Source of the DNA: Heliorestis convoluta | Lineage (GTDB): Bacteria; Bacillota; Desulfitobacteriia; Heliobacteriales; Heliobacteriaceae | NCBI RefSeq assembly: GCF_009649955.1 | Contig: NZ_CP045875.1 | Coordinates: 2,791,001 to 2,855,000 of the forward strand | Reading direction: 5' to 3' | DNA: 64,000 nucleotides | Shown: piece by piece, positions 1 to 9,011 of the stretch | How positions within the stretch are numbered: the stretch's first letter is position 1 | Layout: each line of letters begins with the position of its first letter | Position numbers and translations under genes: made by a program | Notes under the pieces: generated by a model | What the model saw: only the letters and a program-made list of their open reading frames with translations | Databases searched by the model: none | Told to the model about the DNA's origin: nothing

Positions 1-1814
1 CAAGCTGTATTGAGTAGTTCTTTTTCAGTGATTAGCTCGTCGTTGTAACGCAATGCCACTTCCAATTTTTGATCAAGATATCCTTCTATGACTGCATAGA
101 GCTTGATGGCTGGCTTTCTCCAGGGTTCTCCCATTTTTTCTGCTATTTTCTGTGCTTGGTCTTCCTCGATAAATGTAAGGTGACAAATGGAGAGCAATCG
201 TGGTAAAGACATGGTGCCAACTCTTTTTGATTCTTTTTCATAGACCCATACATCCCACAAGCCAGCACCACGAAGAGCTAGTAGTTCTTTGATTACTTCG
301 ATTTGCTTTTCTTTCTGCAAGTGGATGTAGTGCCCCCAGTTGTTTTTTTGGGTGTTGAATACAACTCGACTTAAAGGCTTTAGATTATCTAGAAGTTCTT
401 GATAGTGCCTACGGCCATGCTTTTCTAACTGAGCAATCTGGTGAATTGAACGAACGCTTCCCCAGCGACTTACATAGTTTCGAAATTCATTGTGTGGTCG
501 ATAAACCTCTTCTCGAATCCAAGAGAAAAAGGTTTGTCGATCGATTTTCTCTCCCTCAATCTCTTTTTCTTCTAGTCTTTCTACAAGATAAGAAGGCATA
601 AGAGCGATGGCCAAATAGGTTGCAAAGCCGCTGTGTCGTCCCAGCCTACCGAGCCTTTGAATGAACGTTCCTGCATCCATCGATTCAAACAAAAGAAAGT
701 TAATCTTAAAGTCCACGCCTACATCGACTGTGGATGTAGCAATAATCAAATCAGCATTCCAAGAAGCTTTCGCTTTTTCTTTTCCTGTTAATCCTGTGTT
801 TTCGCCAATAGAGATAGTGCCTTGTAGTTGTTCTTTTAAGTAACTATAAAGTCGCTTGGCTGTATAAACAGAGTTGCAGATAATAAGACCTTTGCTTTCA
901 GGATAATTTTGAAAAAAAGATGTGATTTCGTCGATATGTTCTTTAACCCAGTCCAAGAGATCGCCCGCACTTTGATCATGTTTGGCGAGCTTTAGTTTTA
1001 CGGGTGCTAATATACGCCGATAGTGATTGCTATCTATGGTGTCATCACCGTGGCAATACTCACCCTCTACTTCAGCACATTGAAACCCTGCTGCTTCGAG
1101 GCCTTGTAGGAGCAACTGATGGGGCGTGGCAGAAAGAAATAGAAACTTTGTGCCATGCTGATGTCCATGACTTGCTCGGATCATAAGCATGGCTTGTAAG
1201 ACTTCCACGATCTGCGGTGTTTGGAATATGTGAAATTCATCAAATACGATGTATTTGAATCGATTGGCAAATCGTTGTGCCATGGCTGCTACATTGTGCT
1301 CTGGTGAACGATAGGCAAAGTTCATAATAAGAGAAAACAAATCGGGGTTGGTAAATAGAAGATTTTTTCGATGAATAAGATCTAATATCGCTTCAAACTT
1401 TCTGGTCTCTTCTAAGCTTGCATATTCGTTGATACGTCGAGCGTTGAGCATTTCCATAAAAAAATTACGCCCTGGGTCATAGCCGAATAATCGATAATAA
1501 CCAGGGTTTGTTAAGTCATCATCCATAGCTTGTCGGTATTGATCTCGCAATAGTTCGTTGGTGGGATAAGCAAAACTTCCAGACCCGATCGGTTTAGCAG
1601 GATAAGGTCGTAATAAAGGCAGGTGTGCCGCCAAACTTTTTCCGTCTCCAGTCATAGCTGTGTTAAATACAACATCTACATCGGAACTATGTAACAATTG
1701 ATACGTTCTCAGTTGGTGTGAAGATAGTTTCCACTTTTCCGGTAGGTCAAAGGGTGCTTTCTCCTCTGTTAATTTTGACCAGAGTGATTCTAAATAAACT
1801 TCTAAACTAAACAC
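1..1814 (-). CDS. cas3: Type I-D CRISPR-associated helicase Cas3' (partial, 3' end outside window)
   Basis: About 604 residues of a superfamily 2 helicase are readable without a stop; the gene continues beyond base 1. Visible motifs are Walker A TGDGKS (near residue 55), the DEFH box in YIVFDEFHIFQ (near 191), motif III LSATP (near 227) and motif VI FIQRLGRLGRH (near 387). The DEFH form and the absence of an N-terminal HD nuclease fit the cyano-type/type I-D Cas3' family, where the helicase is a separate protein that unwinds target DNA for Cascade and the HD domain sits on Cas10d. In I-D loci this gene usually comes first, so cas10d, csc2, csc1, cas6 and adaptation genes are expected just past base 1 (inference). 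The start is GTG at 1814, directly after an in-frame TAG and abutting a GGGG run, so the ribosome binding site spacing is poor and the start is uncertain. Confidence 0.85.
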   Translation of the reverse strand, partial: MFSLEVYLESLWSKLTEEKAPFDLPEKWKLSSHQLRTYQLLHSSDVDVVFNTAMTGDGKSLAAHLPLLRPYPAKPIGSGSFAYPTNELLRDQYRQAMDDDLTNPGYYRLFGYDPGRNFFMEMLNARRINEYASLEETRKFEAILDLIHRKNLLFTNPDLFSLIMNFAYRSPEHNVAAMAQRFANRFKYIVFDEFHIFQTPQIVEVLQAMLMIRASHGHQHGTKFLFLSATPHQLLLQGLEAAGFQCAEVEGEYCHGDDTIDSNHYRRILAPVKLKLAKHDQSAGDLLDWVKEHIDEITSFFQNYPESKGLIICNSVYTAKRLYSYLKEQLQGTISIGENTGLTGKEKAKASWNADLIIATSTVDVGVDFKINFLLFESMDAGTFIQRLGRLGRHSGFATYLAIALMPSYLVERLEEKEIEGEKIDRQTFFSWIREEVYRPHNEFRNYVSRWGSVRSIHQIAQLEKHGRRHYQELLDNLKPLSRVVFNTQKNNWGHYIHLQKEKQIEVIKELLALRGAGLWDVWVYEKESKRVGTMSLPRLLSICHLTFIEEDQAQKIAEKMGEPWRKPAIKLYAVIEGYLDQKLEVALRYNDELITEKELLNTA

Positions 1815-1851
1815 CCCCTAGAACCAATCATGTTATTGTTTCCACTATTTC

Positions 1852-1880
1852 ATTTTAGTGTCTACAAGTTTCCATGTCAA
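1852..1880 (-). promoter_or_regulatory. Sigma-A promoter of the cas operon
   Basis: On the minus strand TTGACA (1880-1875) is followed after exactly 17 bases by TAAAAT (1857-1852), a near-consensus vegetative promoter. Transcription would start near 1845, about 30 bases before the GTG start of cas3'. No obvious operator palindrome overlaps it. Confidence 0.7.
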
Positions 1881-2111
1881 CTTTTGTATTTATTTAATTC
1901 CATATTTCACACCTATTTTACAGACTAACTTTTACAAAAAATCAATAGAATTGAAAAGATGTCTAAAGGAAATAATTGAAGAATTATTTAGGCAATGTTA
2001 AAATTTATTGATTGGGCTTTCGGTTTTTTCTTGAATTTATTTCTTTATAAGGAATTGAAAATGAATAATGGAGTTAAAATTATACTTTTATTCCTCTTGA
2101 GGATTCTTCAG

Positions 2112-2152
2112 AAAAAAAGATGACCAAGCAATTTCTTGTTGGTCATCTTTTC
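2112..2152 (-). terminator. Rho-independent terminator of the osmoprotectant importer operon
   Basis: On the minus strand the arms AAAAGATGACCAA and TTGGTCATCTTTT enclose an 11-base loop and run into a T tract. It starts just after the stop of the binding-protein gene. Confidence 0.85.
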
Positions 2153-2157
2153 TCCCC

Positions 2158-3075
2158 CTACGGAATCAACCCTTCCTCCTCCAACCACATCCGGGCCACT
2201 GTCTCAGCTCGCATTCTCTCCAAGTCAACCATGGCATTTAACCGAGCCATTTCTTCATTGGTCAGCCTTCCACCGAGTCGGGTCAGAATCTCTTCCAATT
2301 GAGGCAGTCGATCTAACGTTTCTTGACGAACAATGGGCACAGCGTAGTAGGGTGGGAAAAAGGCACGGTCATCTTCTAATACCACGAGGTTGAAAGCAGG
2401 AATTCGTCCATCCGTGGTAAAACCATCAATCACATCAACAGCGCCATCACGTACAGCAGCATAAGTTAAGCCAGGATCCATCCCTGTAACCGAACGGAAG
2501 TTAAGTCCATAATACTCATTCATACGACCATAGCCATCAGGGCGCTCTAAAAATTCATGGGTACAACCAAATACAAGATTGGGTGCATGTTCTTGAAGAT
2601 CAGATATGCGTGTTACTCCCAGTTGAGCCGCTTGATCCGGTCTCATGGTGAGACCGTAGGTGTTCTCAAAACCAAGTGGCGTGAGCCAGCGAATGTTAAA
2701 CTGGTTCTCATAGCCTTCTTGAACACCATCATAGACTTGATCGGGATCGCCAATCGCTTCTTCCCCTAAGACAACAGTCCAACCCGTACCTGTATATTCA
2801 GCATACATATCAATGCTTCCTGTGCGAATCGCTTCGTGCACCACATTGGTGCCACCTAAGTAGCCTCGTCTTTCAGCCACTATATCACTATTTTCTTCTA
2901 TTAAAGTAGCCATAATATGCACCAGAACATCTTGCTCCGTAAAGTTTTTCCCACCAATGATGACTCGATTTTCCGGCAGTTGACCGCCGCCTGTACCGGG
3001 CAAACAGCCCGCTAAAGTGCTACTTGTAAAAAAAAGAATCAGTGCAAGTGTAAGCAGCTTTTTTAACTGTATCAA
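2158..3075 (-). CDS. Glycine betaine/choline-type ABC transporter substrate-binding lipoprotein
   Basis: The 305-residue product begins with a lipoprotein signal (KK, hydrophobic stretch, lipobox LAGC near residue 23) and then has the OpuAC/ProX-type ligand-binding fold, starting with the family-typical IGGKNFTEQDVLVHIMA segment. It should be anchored outside the membrane and deliver quaternary-amine osmoprotectants (glycine betaine, choline or carnitine; the substrate cannot be told from sequence) to the permease. It is the last gene of a three-gene operon, with the terminator directly behind it. The start is TTG at 3075, nine bases after GGGAGG. The family is usually 290-310 residues, so the gene is complete. 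Confidence 0.9.
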   Translation of the reverse strand: MIQLKKLLTLALILFFTSSTLAGCLPGTGGGQLPENRVIIGGKNFTEQDVLVHIMATLIEENSDIVAERRGYLGGTNVVHEAIRTGSIDMYAEYTGTGWTVVLGEEAIGDPDQVYDGVQEGYENQFNIRWLTPLGFENTYGLTMRPDQAAQLGVTRISDLQEHAPNLVFGCTHEFLERPDGYGRMNEYYGLNFRSVTGMDPGLTYAAVRDGAVDVIDGFTTDGRIPAFNLVVLEDDRAFFPPYYAVPIVRQETLDRLPQLEEILTRLGGRLTNEEMARLNAMVDLERMRAETVARMWLEEEGLIP

Positions 3076-3159
3076 CGATTTATGCCTCCCTTGACTTCTT
3101 CATCCCTATCAAGTGTTTTCATCTTCGGCTAGATCAGGACCTCTTCTCCCCCTGCGACC

Positions 3160-3801
3160 TTAGGCCGTCTTAATTCCTTTCGGTGTTACCCTTTTCTCCA
3201 CCCAGGCAAAAGTGGCATCCAGAATAATGGCTAGCAAAGCGGCAGGAATCGCACCTAGCAGAATCAATTCATTATAAGCCATAGCAATACCACGGAAGAT
3301 AAAGTCACCGAGTCCGCCAGCGCCAATCAGCGTTGCCAGCGTTGCTACACCAATAATCAAAACGGTAGAAGTACGAATTCCTGCCATGATGACCGAAAGC
3401 GCCATTGGCAGCTCAACCATGCGCAATATTTGCATATCTGTCATGCCCATACCTCGACCAGCTTCTTTCAAAGCCGGCTCAACGCGCATAATGCCCGTGT
3501 ACGTATTGCGTAGAATCGGCAAAATCCCATAAATCGTTAAGGCTATAATCGCCGGCTGGGAACCAATGCCGAACAGAGGAATCATAAAGCCCAATAGAGC
3601 GAGGCTGGGAATGGTCTGAAAAACACTGGCCACACCAATAACAGGACCGGCTAGCTTCTGAGAACGAGTTAGCACAATGCCTAGAGGAACTGAAATCAAT
3701 AGGGCAATGAACAAAGAGGCAAAGGAAAGCCAGAGATGTTCAAAAGTAGCCGTATAGAGCTCACTTTGACGATTGATAAGGAGTTGGAAAAACTCTGTCA
3801 T
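3160..3801 (-). CDS. Osmoprotectant ABC transporter permease (OpuBB/ProW type)
   Basis: This 213-residue integral membrane protein has about five to six hydrophobic segments and the BPD-type permease coupling region EAGRGMGMTDMQILRMVELP (about residues 117-136), which contacts the ATPase. It forms the channel for the osmoprotectant. An AGAGGAGG site lies six bases before the ATG. The gene sits between the ATPase and the binding-protein genes. A single permease gene is present, so a homodimer is likely, unlike OpuB/OpuC systems that have two permeases (inference). Confidence 0.9.
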   Translation of the reverse strand: MTEFFQLLINRQSELYTATFEHLWLSFASLFIALLISVPLGIVLTRSQKLAGPVIGVASVFQTIPSLALLGFMIPLFGIGSQPAIIALTIYGILPILRNTYTGIMRVEPALKEAGRGMGMTDMQILRMVELPMALSVIMAGIRTSTVLIIGVATLATLIGAGGLGDFIFRGIAMAYNELILLGAIPAALLAIILDATFAWVEKRVTPKGIKTA

Positions 3802-3874
3802 ATATCCTCCTCTGCTTCACCGCATTATAAAGGTTTTTATACTTTTCGGAATCAACAAGACAAGACTAGCTCTA

Positions 3875-4990
3875 TCAACCAATCTGCTTTAACAACACAT
3901 CCATAAGACTGGAATTGGTGATTAGACCGACCAGTTGGCCTTTGTCGTTGACCACCGGCAAAGCACCGACACCTTTATCTTGCATATAAGAAACGGCTTC
4001 ACTGAGCAACTTGCCTTCCTCAATGACAGGTACATCGCTGTTCATAATCTTATCGGCTCGTAATTCTTCATTGCGATAGTTTTCTTCTACTTTTTTGGCT
4101 GTCACAACACCTAGCAGTTTACGATCGCCATCAATTACCATTAAGCTATTGACGAGCTTTTTACGCATCAACTTGGCACAGTAGGCGATCCCTCTTTCTG
4201 GGTCTATGGTCACAGGGTTTTCAATCATGGCATCAGACACATAAAGAGGTCCCTCATCAGAAACCATTCGCTTTTCTCCGATAAACTCACGGACAAAATC
4301 GTTCTTCGGATGGCGTAACATTCTCTCTGGCGTATCGGCTTGCACAATCTGACCGTCTTTCATTAAAATGATGCGATCGGCAATTTTTAAAGCTTCGTCC
4401 ATATCGTGGGTCACAAAAACAATGGTCTGCTTAATCGTTTTTTTCAACCGTGAAAGCTCATCTTGCAGTTGTTCTCGACTTAAAGGATCTAAAGCGCTAA
4501 AAGGTTCATCCATTAAAATAATCGAAGGCTCCGCTGCCAAGGCTCGAATCACACCGATACGCTGCTGTTGCCCCCCACTTAATTCGTGAGGGTAACGATC
4601 TCGAAACTGTTCTGGATCTAAATTCACCAGTTGAAGTAATTCATCAATTCGAGGCCCGCGCTTCTCCGGTGGAACATTTTTCAACTTGAGAATAATCTCT
4701 GCATTTTGCGCAATTGTCATATGTGGGAAAAGGCCAATCTGCTGAATCACATAGCCAATATTTCTGCGCAACTCCACAGGGTTAATCGTAGAGATATCTT
4801 TCCCATCCACACGAATAACACCAGAAGAAGGATCAACAAGGCGGTTAATCATTTTCATCGTAGTAGACTTACCACAACCACTCGGCCCAATCAGTACCAC
4901 CAACTCACCAGGTGATACTTGCAAATTCAACTCTTTCACCGCCACAGTACCATCGGCATAACGCTTTGAAACATTTTCAAATCGTAGCAG
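3875..4990 (-). CDS. Osmoprotectant ABC transporter ATP-binding protein with tandem CBS domains (apparent CTG start)
   Basis: The 371-residue reading has the nucleotide-binding domain with Walker A GPSGCGKST, signature LSGGQQQR and Walker B IILMDEP, followed by two C-terminal CBS domains (about residues 265-370). In OpuA/ProV-type systems such domains sense ionic strength or nucleotides. The first in-frame ATG/GTG/TTG codon is GTG at 4945, but starting there would remove the conserved first strand (RFENVSKRYADGTVAV). That strand is encoded upstream in the same frame after a CTG at 4990-4988, which sits four bases behind an excellent AAGGTGATC ribosome binding site. A TGA lies three codons further up. 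I therefore place the start at CTG. A sequencing error at this codon is the alternative. First gene of the importer operon. Confidence 0.88.
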   Translation of the reverse strand: MLRFENVSKRYADGTVAVKELNLQVSPGELVVLIGPSGCGKSTTMKMINRLVDPSSGVIRVDGKDISTINPVELRRNIGYVIQQIGLFPHMTIAQNAEIILKLKNVPPEKRGPRIDELLQLVNLDPEQFRDRYPHELSGGQQQRIGVIRALAAEPSIILMDEPFSALDPLSREQLQDELSRLKKTIKQTIVFVTHDMDEALKIADRIILMKDGQIVQADTPERMLRHPKNDFVREFIGEKRMVSDEGPLYVSDAMIENPVTIDPERGIAYCAKLMRKKLVNSLMVIDGDRKLLGVVTAKKVEENYRNEELRADKIMNSDVPVIEEGKLLSEAVSYMQDKGVGALPVVNDKGQLVGLITNSSLMDVLLKQIG

Positions 4991-5058
4991 GAAAGATCAC
5001 CTTCCTAGCTCTTAGCTTATAACTCAACGTAATAGCTTGTAGCCGCTTTTTTCTCATA

Positions 5059-5089
5059 TAGCTCTCTTGATGGCTCTCTTGATAGCTCT
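5059..5089 (-). repeat. Two and a half copies of a 12-base direct repeat upstream of the osmoprotectant operon
   Basis: On the plus strand the units TAGCTCTCTTGA, TGGCTCTCTTGA and a partial TAGCTCT follow head to tail. They lie 70-100 bases upstream of the importer's first gene, where a transcription-factor binding array could sit. No function is established. Confidence 0.5.
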
Positions 5090-5201
5090 GTAATAGAAAC
5101 CTTTTTGCTTAGCCTTGTAACAGCAATAGAAGCCTCTTTTTCACTCCTAGTATGAGCCGTTCTTTTCTGTCGTACTCTTGATCAGGAAAATGGGAAAAAA
5201 T

Positions 5202-5238
5202 AAAAAAAGAGATCAGAAGCAATCTTCCGATCTCTTTT
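5202..5238. terminator. Bidirectional hairpin terminator
   Basis: The arms AAAAAGAGATC and GATCTCTTTTT enclose a short loop, with A runs on one side and T runs on the other, so it can act on both strands. On the minus strand it would end transcription reading out of gatB and the structured repeat before the importer operon. Confidence 0.75.
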
Positions 5239-5261
5239 TACGCTTTAAAACTGTGATAACG

Positions 5262-5410
5262 CAGTAACAACCAGCAAACTGTACCTAGGGCAGGCGTTAT
5301 GAATTCCTGGAGGGAGGACTTCAGACCTCAGCTGTCGCCAGCTTGCTGGCGGTAACAGCGTGGGATGAGTCCGTTCGGAAGGAATTCATAACGCCTGACC
5401 CCACCACAAA
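5262..5410 (+). ncRNA. Structured repeat copy 1 (candidate noncoding RNA or MITE-like element)
   Basis: A long outer stem pairs 5288-5307 (GGGCAGGCGTTATGAATTCC) with 5381-5402. Inside it are a CGCCAG-CTTG-CTGGCG tetraloop hairpin (5336-5351) and conserved blocks GAGGACTTCAGACCTCAGC and GTGGGATGAGTCCGTTCGG, whose GGACT and AGTCC can pair. A second copy lies at 45251-45401 in the opposite orientation. It keeps the loops and flanks but changes four consecutive outer-stem pairs on both arms. Homology extends past the stem (CAGTAACAACCAGCAA on the left, CCACCACAAA on the right). I do not recognise the family. Confidence 0.65.
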
Positions 5411-5446
5411 GTAACTATTTTTACGCACAGCGCAGGAGAAAAGCCC

Positions 5447-6946
5447 CTACTGCCTCTTCAACTCTTCCATCAAGAGCCTATTCACAAGCCCCGGATTGGC
5501 CTTACCGCGCGTCGCCTTCATAACCTGACCCACGAAAAACCCAACAGCCTTATCCTTACCGGCTTTAAAGTCAGCAACCACTTGCGGATTGGCCGCCACA
5601 ACTTCAGCCACAACAGAAGCAAGAGCGCCTTCATCAGAGATTTGCACAAGGCCCTTTTCTTCCACAATGGTTTTGGGCTTTTTACCGCTTTCGAACATCT
5701 CGTCAAAGACGGTTTTGGCAATTTTACCAGAGATGGTGCCACCTTCGATCAAGGTGAGCAATTCTACGAGGTTTTCCGGAGAAATGGGGCAATCTTGGAA
5801 GCCCTTTTCAGAAGCATTCAAGCGCCGGGACAGTTCGCCCATCATGTAGTTCGAGATTTGCTTGGCCCGCTCTTGGCCTTTTTGATCGACTTTTTGACCG
5901 GCTGGTAGGGTCATACCGTAGGCTGTGCAAGCTTGATCAAAGTAATCAGCCATGGCTTTAGAGCCTGTAATAACAGCAGCATCGTAAGCAGGCAAGCCGT
6001 AGCTTTCTACCAATCTTACTTGTCTTGCTTGTGGCAATTCTGGCAGCGTCTTTCGAATTCGCTCTACCCACTCTTCAGAGATTACAATCGGCGGTAAGTC
6101 GGGGTCTGGGAAGTAGCGGTAATCGTGGGCTTCTTCTTTGCTGCGCAGCGCGATGGTTTCGCCTTTGTTTTCATCCCACATGCGCGTCTCTTGAATGATT
6201 TTTCCACCGTCACGCAAAATTTCCGCTTGCCGCTCGATCTCATACTCCAGGGCTTTTTGCAAAGCTTTGAAAGAGTTCATGTTCTTGAGCTCTGTTTTTG
6301 TGCCCAATTCTTTTTGGCCCCAGGGGCGCAAAGAGACGTTGGCATCACAGCGGAGGCTGCCTTGTTCCATTTTGCAGTCTGAGACTTCTGTATATTCTAA
6401 GATGGCTTTAAGCTGTTCTAAGTAAGCGATGGCTTCTTCAATAGAACGAATATCTGGTTCTGAAACAATTTCAATCAAAGGCACGCCTGTACGATTGTAA
6501 TCGGCTAGAGAGTAACCTGCATACGCAAGGGAGCCGCCACCGTGAACAAGCTTACCGGCGTCTTCTTCCATATGAACGCGCGTAATGCCGATGCGCTTTT
6601 TCTCGCCTTGTACTTCGATATCAATATAACCGCCTTCTGCAATCGGCAAGTCGTATTGTGATATCTGGTAGGCTTTGGGGAGATCGGGATAGAAATAGTT
6701 TTTCCGATCGAATTTGGAGAAAGAAGCGATTGTACATTGCAGCGCCAATCCCGCTTTCATGGCATAGTCAACGACTTTTTCATTGAGTACAGGTAGTACG
6801 CCAGGCAAGCCTAAGCAGACAGGGCAGACGTGGGTATTTTGCTCGCCGCCAAATTCAGTCGTACAGCCGCAAAAGATTTTACTTTTCGTATGCAGTTCTG
6901 CGTGTACTTCTAAGCCCATGACGATTTCAAAGTCAAAGTCTCTCAT
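5447..6946 (-). CDS. gatB: Asp-tRNA(Asn)/Glu-tRNA(Gln) amidotransferase subunit B
   Basis: The 499-residue subunit binds the misacylated tRNA and phosphorylates the tRNA-bound Glu or Asp before transamidation. It shows the family start [18 protein letters not shown], the zinc-site cysteines (CGC and CPVC, about residues 26-44), the GatB catalytic core, and the C-terminal YqeY-like tail domain ending in a motif like [12 protein letters not shown]. The ATG at 6946 overlaps the gatA stop as ATGA and sits nine bases behind GGAGG. A longer in-frame start exists inside gatA but would only add residues unrelated to the family. Last gene of gatCAB. Confidence 0.97.
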   Translation of the reverse strand: MRDFDFEIVMGLEVHAELHTKSKIFCGCTTEFGGEQNTHVCPVCLGLPGVLPVLNEKVVDYAMKAGLALQCTIASFSKFDRKNYFYPDLPKAYQISQYDLPIAEGGYIDIEVQGEKKRIGITRVHMEEDAGKLVHGGGSLAYAGYSLADYNRTGVPLIEIVSEPDIRSIEEAIAYLEQLKAILEYTEVSDCKMEQGSLRCDANVSLRPWGQKELGTKTELKNMNSFKALQKALEYEIERQAEILRDGGKIIQETRMWDENKGETIALRSKEEAHDYRYFPDPDLPPIVISEEWVERIRKTLPELPQARQVRLVESYGLPAYDAAVITGSKAMADYFDQACTAYGMTLPAGQKVDQKGQERAKQISNYMMGELSRRLNASEKGFQDCPISPENLVELLTLIEGGTISGKIAKTVFDEMFESGKKPKTIVEEKGLVQISDEGALASVVAEVVAANPQVVADFKAGKDKAVGFFVGQVMKATRGKANPGLVNRLLMEELKRQ

Positions 6947-8418
6947 TCTGCACAGCCTCCTTTCAAAGGTGGCATCTGGCTGTGACAACTTGTCGCTTGC
7001 TCAAAAGCATGGGAGATTTGCAATAGGCGGCCTTCTTCAAAAGGTTTGCCCATAAATTGTACTCCAATGGGCAGTCCATCGGCAAAGCCGGCATTAATAG
7101 AAATGGCTGGAATGCCTGCTAGGTTCACAGAAAGAGTACAAATGTCTGATTGATACATTTGCAAAGGATTGTTCAATCTGTCGCCACAACTAAAAGCAAC
7201 AGAAGGTGTTGTCGGTGATAATAATACATCGAACTTCTCAAAAGCTCGGTCAAAGTCTTGCTTAATTAAGGTACGAACTTTCAGCGCCTTTAAGTAGTAG
7301 GCATCATAATACCCTGAGCTTAAAGCATAAGTACCCAACATGATGCGGCGCTTCACTTCTTCGCCAAAGCCTTCCGAGCGAGTCTTGCTGAACATGGAGA
7401 TTAAGTCTTCTGCTTCTTCAGCCCGGAATCCGTAGCGGACGCCGTCATAGCGAGCTAAGTTCGAAGAGGCTTCCGCCGGTGCAATAATGTAATAACAAGG
7501 CAAGGCATATTCAGTATGAGGTAAAGAGCATTCAATCAGTTCAGCGCCTAGACTTTCTAAAGTCTTCATGGCTTTTTGCATCGTTTCAGAGACGTCTGCG
7601 TCAATGCCTTCGCCAAAGTATTCTTTCGGCACACCAATGCGCCAGCCTTTGATCGATTGATCAAGAAAGGTCGTGTAATCAGGGTGCTCAATCGGTGCCG
7701 ATGTAGAGTCAAAAGGATCGTGCCCTGCAATGGCATTCATTACCAAGGCACAGTCCCGTACATCGCGGCTAAAAGGGCCAATCTGATCGAGTGATGAAGC
7801 AAAAGCAATCAAGCCATAGCGAGATACAGAACCATAAGTAGGCTTTAAGCCAACGACACCACAAAAAGCGGCCGGCTGTCGAATAGAGCCGCCTGTATCA
7901 GAACCCAGAGAAAATACAGCTTGTCCCGCTGAAACAGAAGCGGCAGAGCCACCGGATGAGCCGCCGGGTACACGCTCTAGGCGCCAGGGGTTGCGCGTCC
8001 CTTCTTGCCAAGAGTTCTCACAAGATGAACCCATGGCAAATTCATCCATGTTCACCTTGCCGAGCATAATAGAGCCGGCTTCTTTCAACTTGCGCACTAC
8101 CGTGGCATCGTAAGGCGGCACAAAGTTATGGAGCATTTTCGATGAACAAGTCGTCGGAACGCCTTCCGTACACATATTGTCCTTAATCGCCATGGGAATG
8201 CCTTCTAAGGGTCCAATCTTTTCACCGGATGCGATTTTATCATCAACACGAGCGGCAGCCGCTTTCGCTTCGTCAATTGTTTTCGTAACAAAAGCAAGCA
8301 CCTTTGGCTCCACGTCTTCTAAGCGAGCTGCTACATCATTGACAAGTTCCGTAGCGCTAATCTCTTTACTCACCAGAAGGTCGTGAAGTTCATGGGCACA
8401 TTTGGTATGAAGCTTCAC
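6943..8418 (-). CDS. gatA: Asp-tRNA(Asn)/Glu-tRNA(Gln) amidotransferase subunit A
   Basis: This 491-residue amidase-signature enzyme releases ammonia from glutamine for GatB. The Ser-cisSer-Lys catalytic set is visible: the lysine in MAIKDNM, the serines in the glycine-rich [11 protein letters not shown] stretch and in [13 protein letters not shown] chose GTG at 8418 because GGAGG lies six bases upstream and the product then begins like the family ([14 protein letters not shown]). The further-upstream ATG codons overlap the ribosome binding site. It is translationally coupled to gatB by a four-base overlap. Confidence 0.97.
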   Translation of the reverse strand: MKLHTKCAHELHDLLVSKEISATELVNDVAARLEDVEPKVLAFVTKTIDEAKAAAARVDDKIASGEKIGPLEGIPMAIKDNMCTEGVPTTCSSKMLHNFVPPYDATVVRKLKEAGSIMLGKVNMDEFAMGSSCENSWQEGTRNPWRLERVPGGSSGGSAASVSAGQAVFSLGSDTGGSIRQPAAFCGVVGLKPTYGSVSRYGLIAFASSLDQIGPFSRDVRDCALVMNAIAGHDPFDSTSAPIEHPDYTTFLDQSIKGWRIGVPKEYFGEGIDADVSETMQKAMKTLESLGAELIECSLPHTEYALPCYYIIAPAEASSNLARYDGVRYGFRAEEAEDLISMFSKTRSEGFGEEVKRRIMLGTYALSSGYYDAYYLKALKVRTLIKQDFDRAFEKFDVLLSPTTPSVAFSCGDRLNNPLQMYQSDICTLSVNLAGIPAISINAGFADGLPIGVQFMGKPFEEGRLLQISHAFEQATSCHSQMPPLKGGCAE

Positions 8419-8528
8419 AAGGATCCTCCGTTCCATCTCCATCTAGTAAAAATTATCTGCCATTCTAAGGTCTTTCCATAAAAAAGTAGTTCTTCCACAA
8501 TTCTTGGTGCTTACATAGAAAGAAAATC

Positions 8529-8813
8529 TTACACGATTCTTGGCACTTTAAAGAAACCTTCTTCTTCATCAGGTGCATTGGCAACCACACGCTCTTGTTC
8601 CATGGAAGCTGTTACTTTATCTTCTCGCATGATATTTTCTAAAGGAAAGGCATGGGCTGTTGGCGGTACATTGGAAGTATCAAGATCATCGAGTTTGCGG
8701 GCATATTCTAAAATGGCATTTAACTGGACCGTATACTTTTCCACTTCCCCTTCCGAAAGCTCCAAGCGGGCCAACTTCGCCACATGTTCAACTTCTTCTC
8801 GCGTCAAAGCCAT
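8529..8813 (-). CDS. gatC: Asp-tRNA(Asn)/Glu-tRNA(Gln) amidotransferase subunit C
   Basis: The 94-residue helical clamp holds GatA and GatB together. The sequence starts with the classic ALTREEVEHVAKLARLELSEGE block and keeps the mid-protein LDTSNVPPTAHAFPLENIMREDK segment and the C-terminal FFKVPRIV. The ATG at 8813 follows AAGGGTGG by nine bases; two GTG codons slightly upstream are alternatives. About 110 bases separate it from gatA. Lack of an AsnRS or GlnRS gene cannot be judged from this window, so whether it amidates Asn, Gln or both is open. Confidence 0.95.
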   Translation of the reverse strand: MALTREEVEHVAKLARLELSEGEVEKYTVQLNAILEYARKLDDLDTSNVPPTAHAFPLENIMREDKVTASMEQERVVANAPDEEEGFFKVPRIV

Positions 8814-9011
8814 CTCTCTATTCACCACCCTTATATAGTTCCTATAAGGTCACAAGGTCACAATTTCTTAGTCACAACCTATAAGGTCTTCCTCTAGCAC
8901 ATAGCGAGCCTTGACCCCCATAGGATCTCCATTATTCAACAATTCTAGCCAATTCCTTAAAGCCTGTCTAGTCTGCCATCTTTTCTTTTGTGCAAAAGAA
9001 AGACCGTACCC

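Larger units (their letters stand above)
1815..2157. other. AT-rich intergenic region between cas3' and the osmoprotectant operon
   Basis: This gap contains the cas promoter at its left end and the terminator of the osmoprotectant operon at its right end. The AT-rich middle (about 1881-2111) has no credible ORF, no direct repeats with CRISPR-like spacing and no tRNA. Confidence 0.6.
4991..5446. other. Intergenic region between gatB and the osmoprotectant operon
   Basis: No protein gene is credible in these 456 bases. They hold the 12-base repeats, a bidirectional terminator and copy 1 of a structured repeat, each listed separately. A weak -10-like TATAAG lies near 5018-5023 on the minus strand without a good -35 element. 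Confidence 0.6.

Noticed and set aside
5281..5402. Integron attC-like site
   Set aside because: The GTTATGA/TCATAAC ends look superficially similar, but orientation and consensus (RYYYAAC at the left, GTTRRRY at the right) do not fit, and no cassette or integrase is present.
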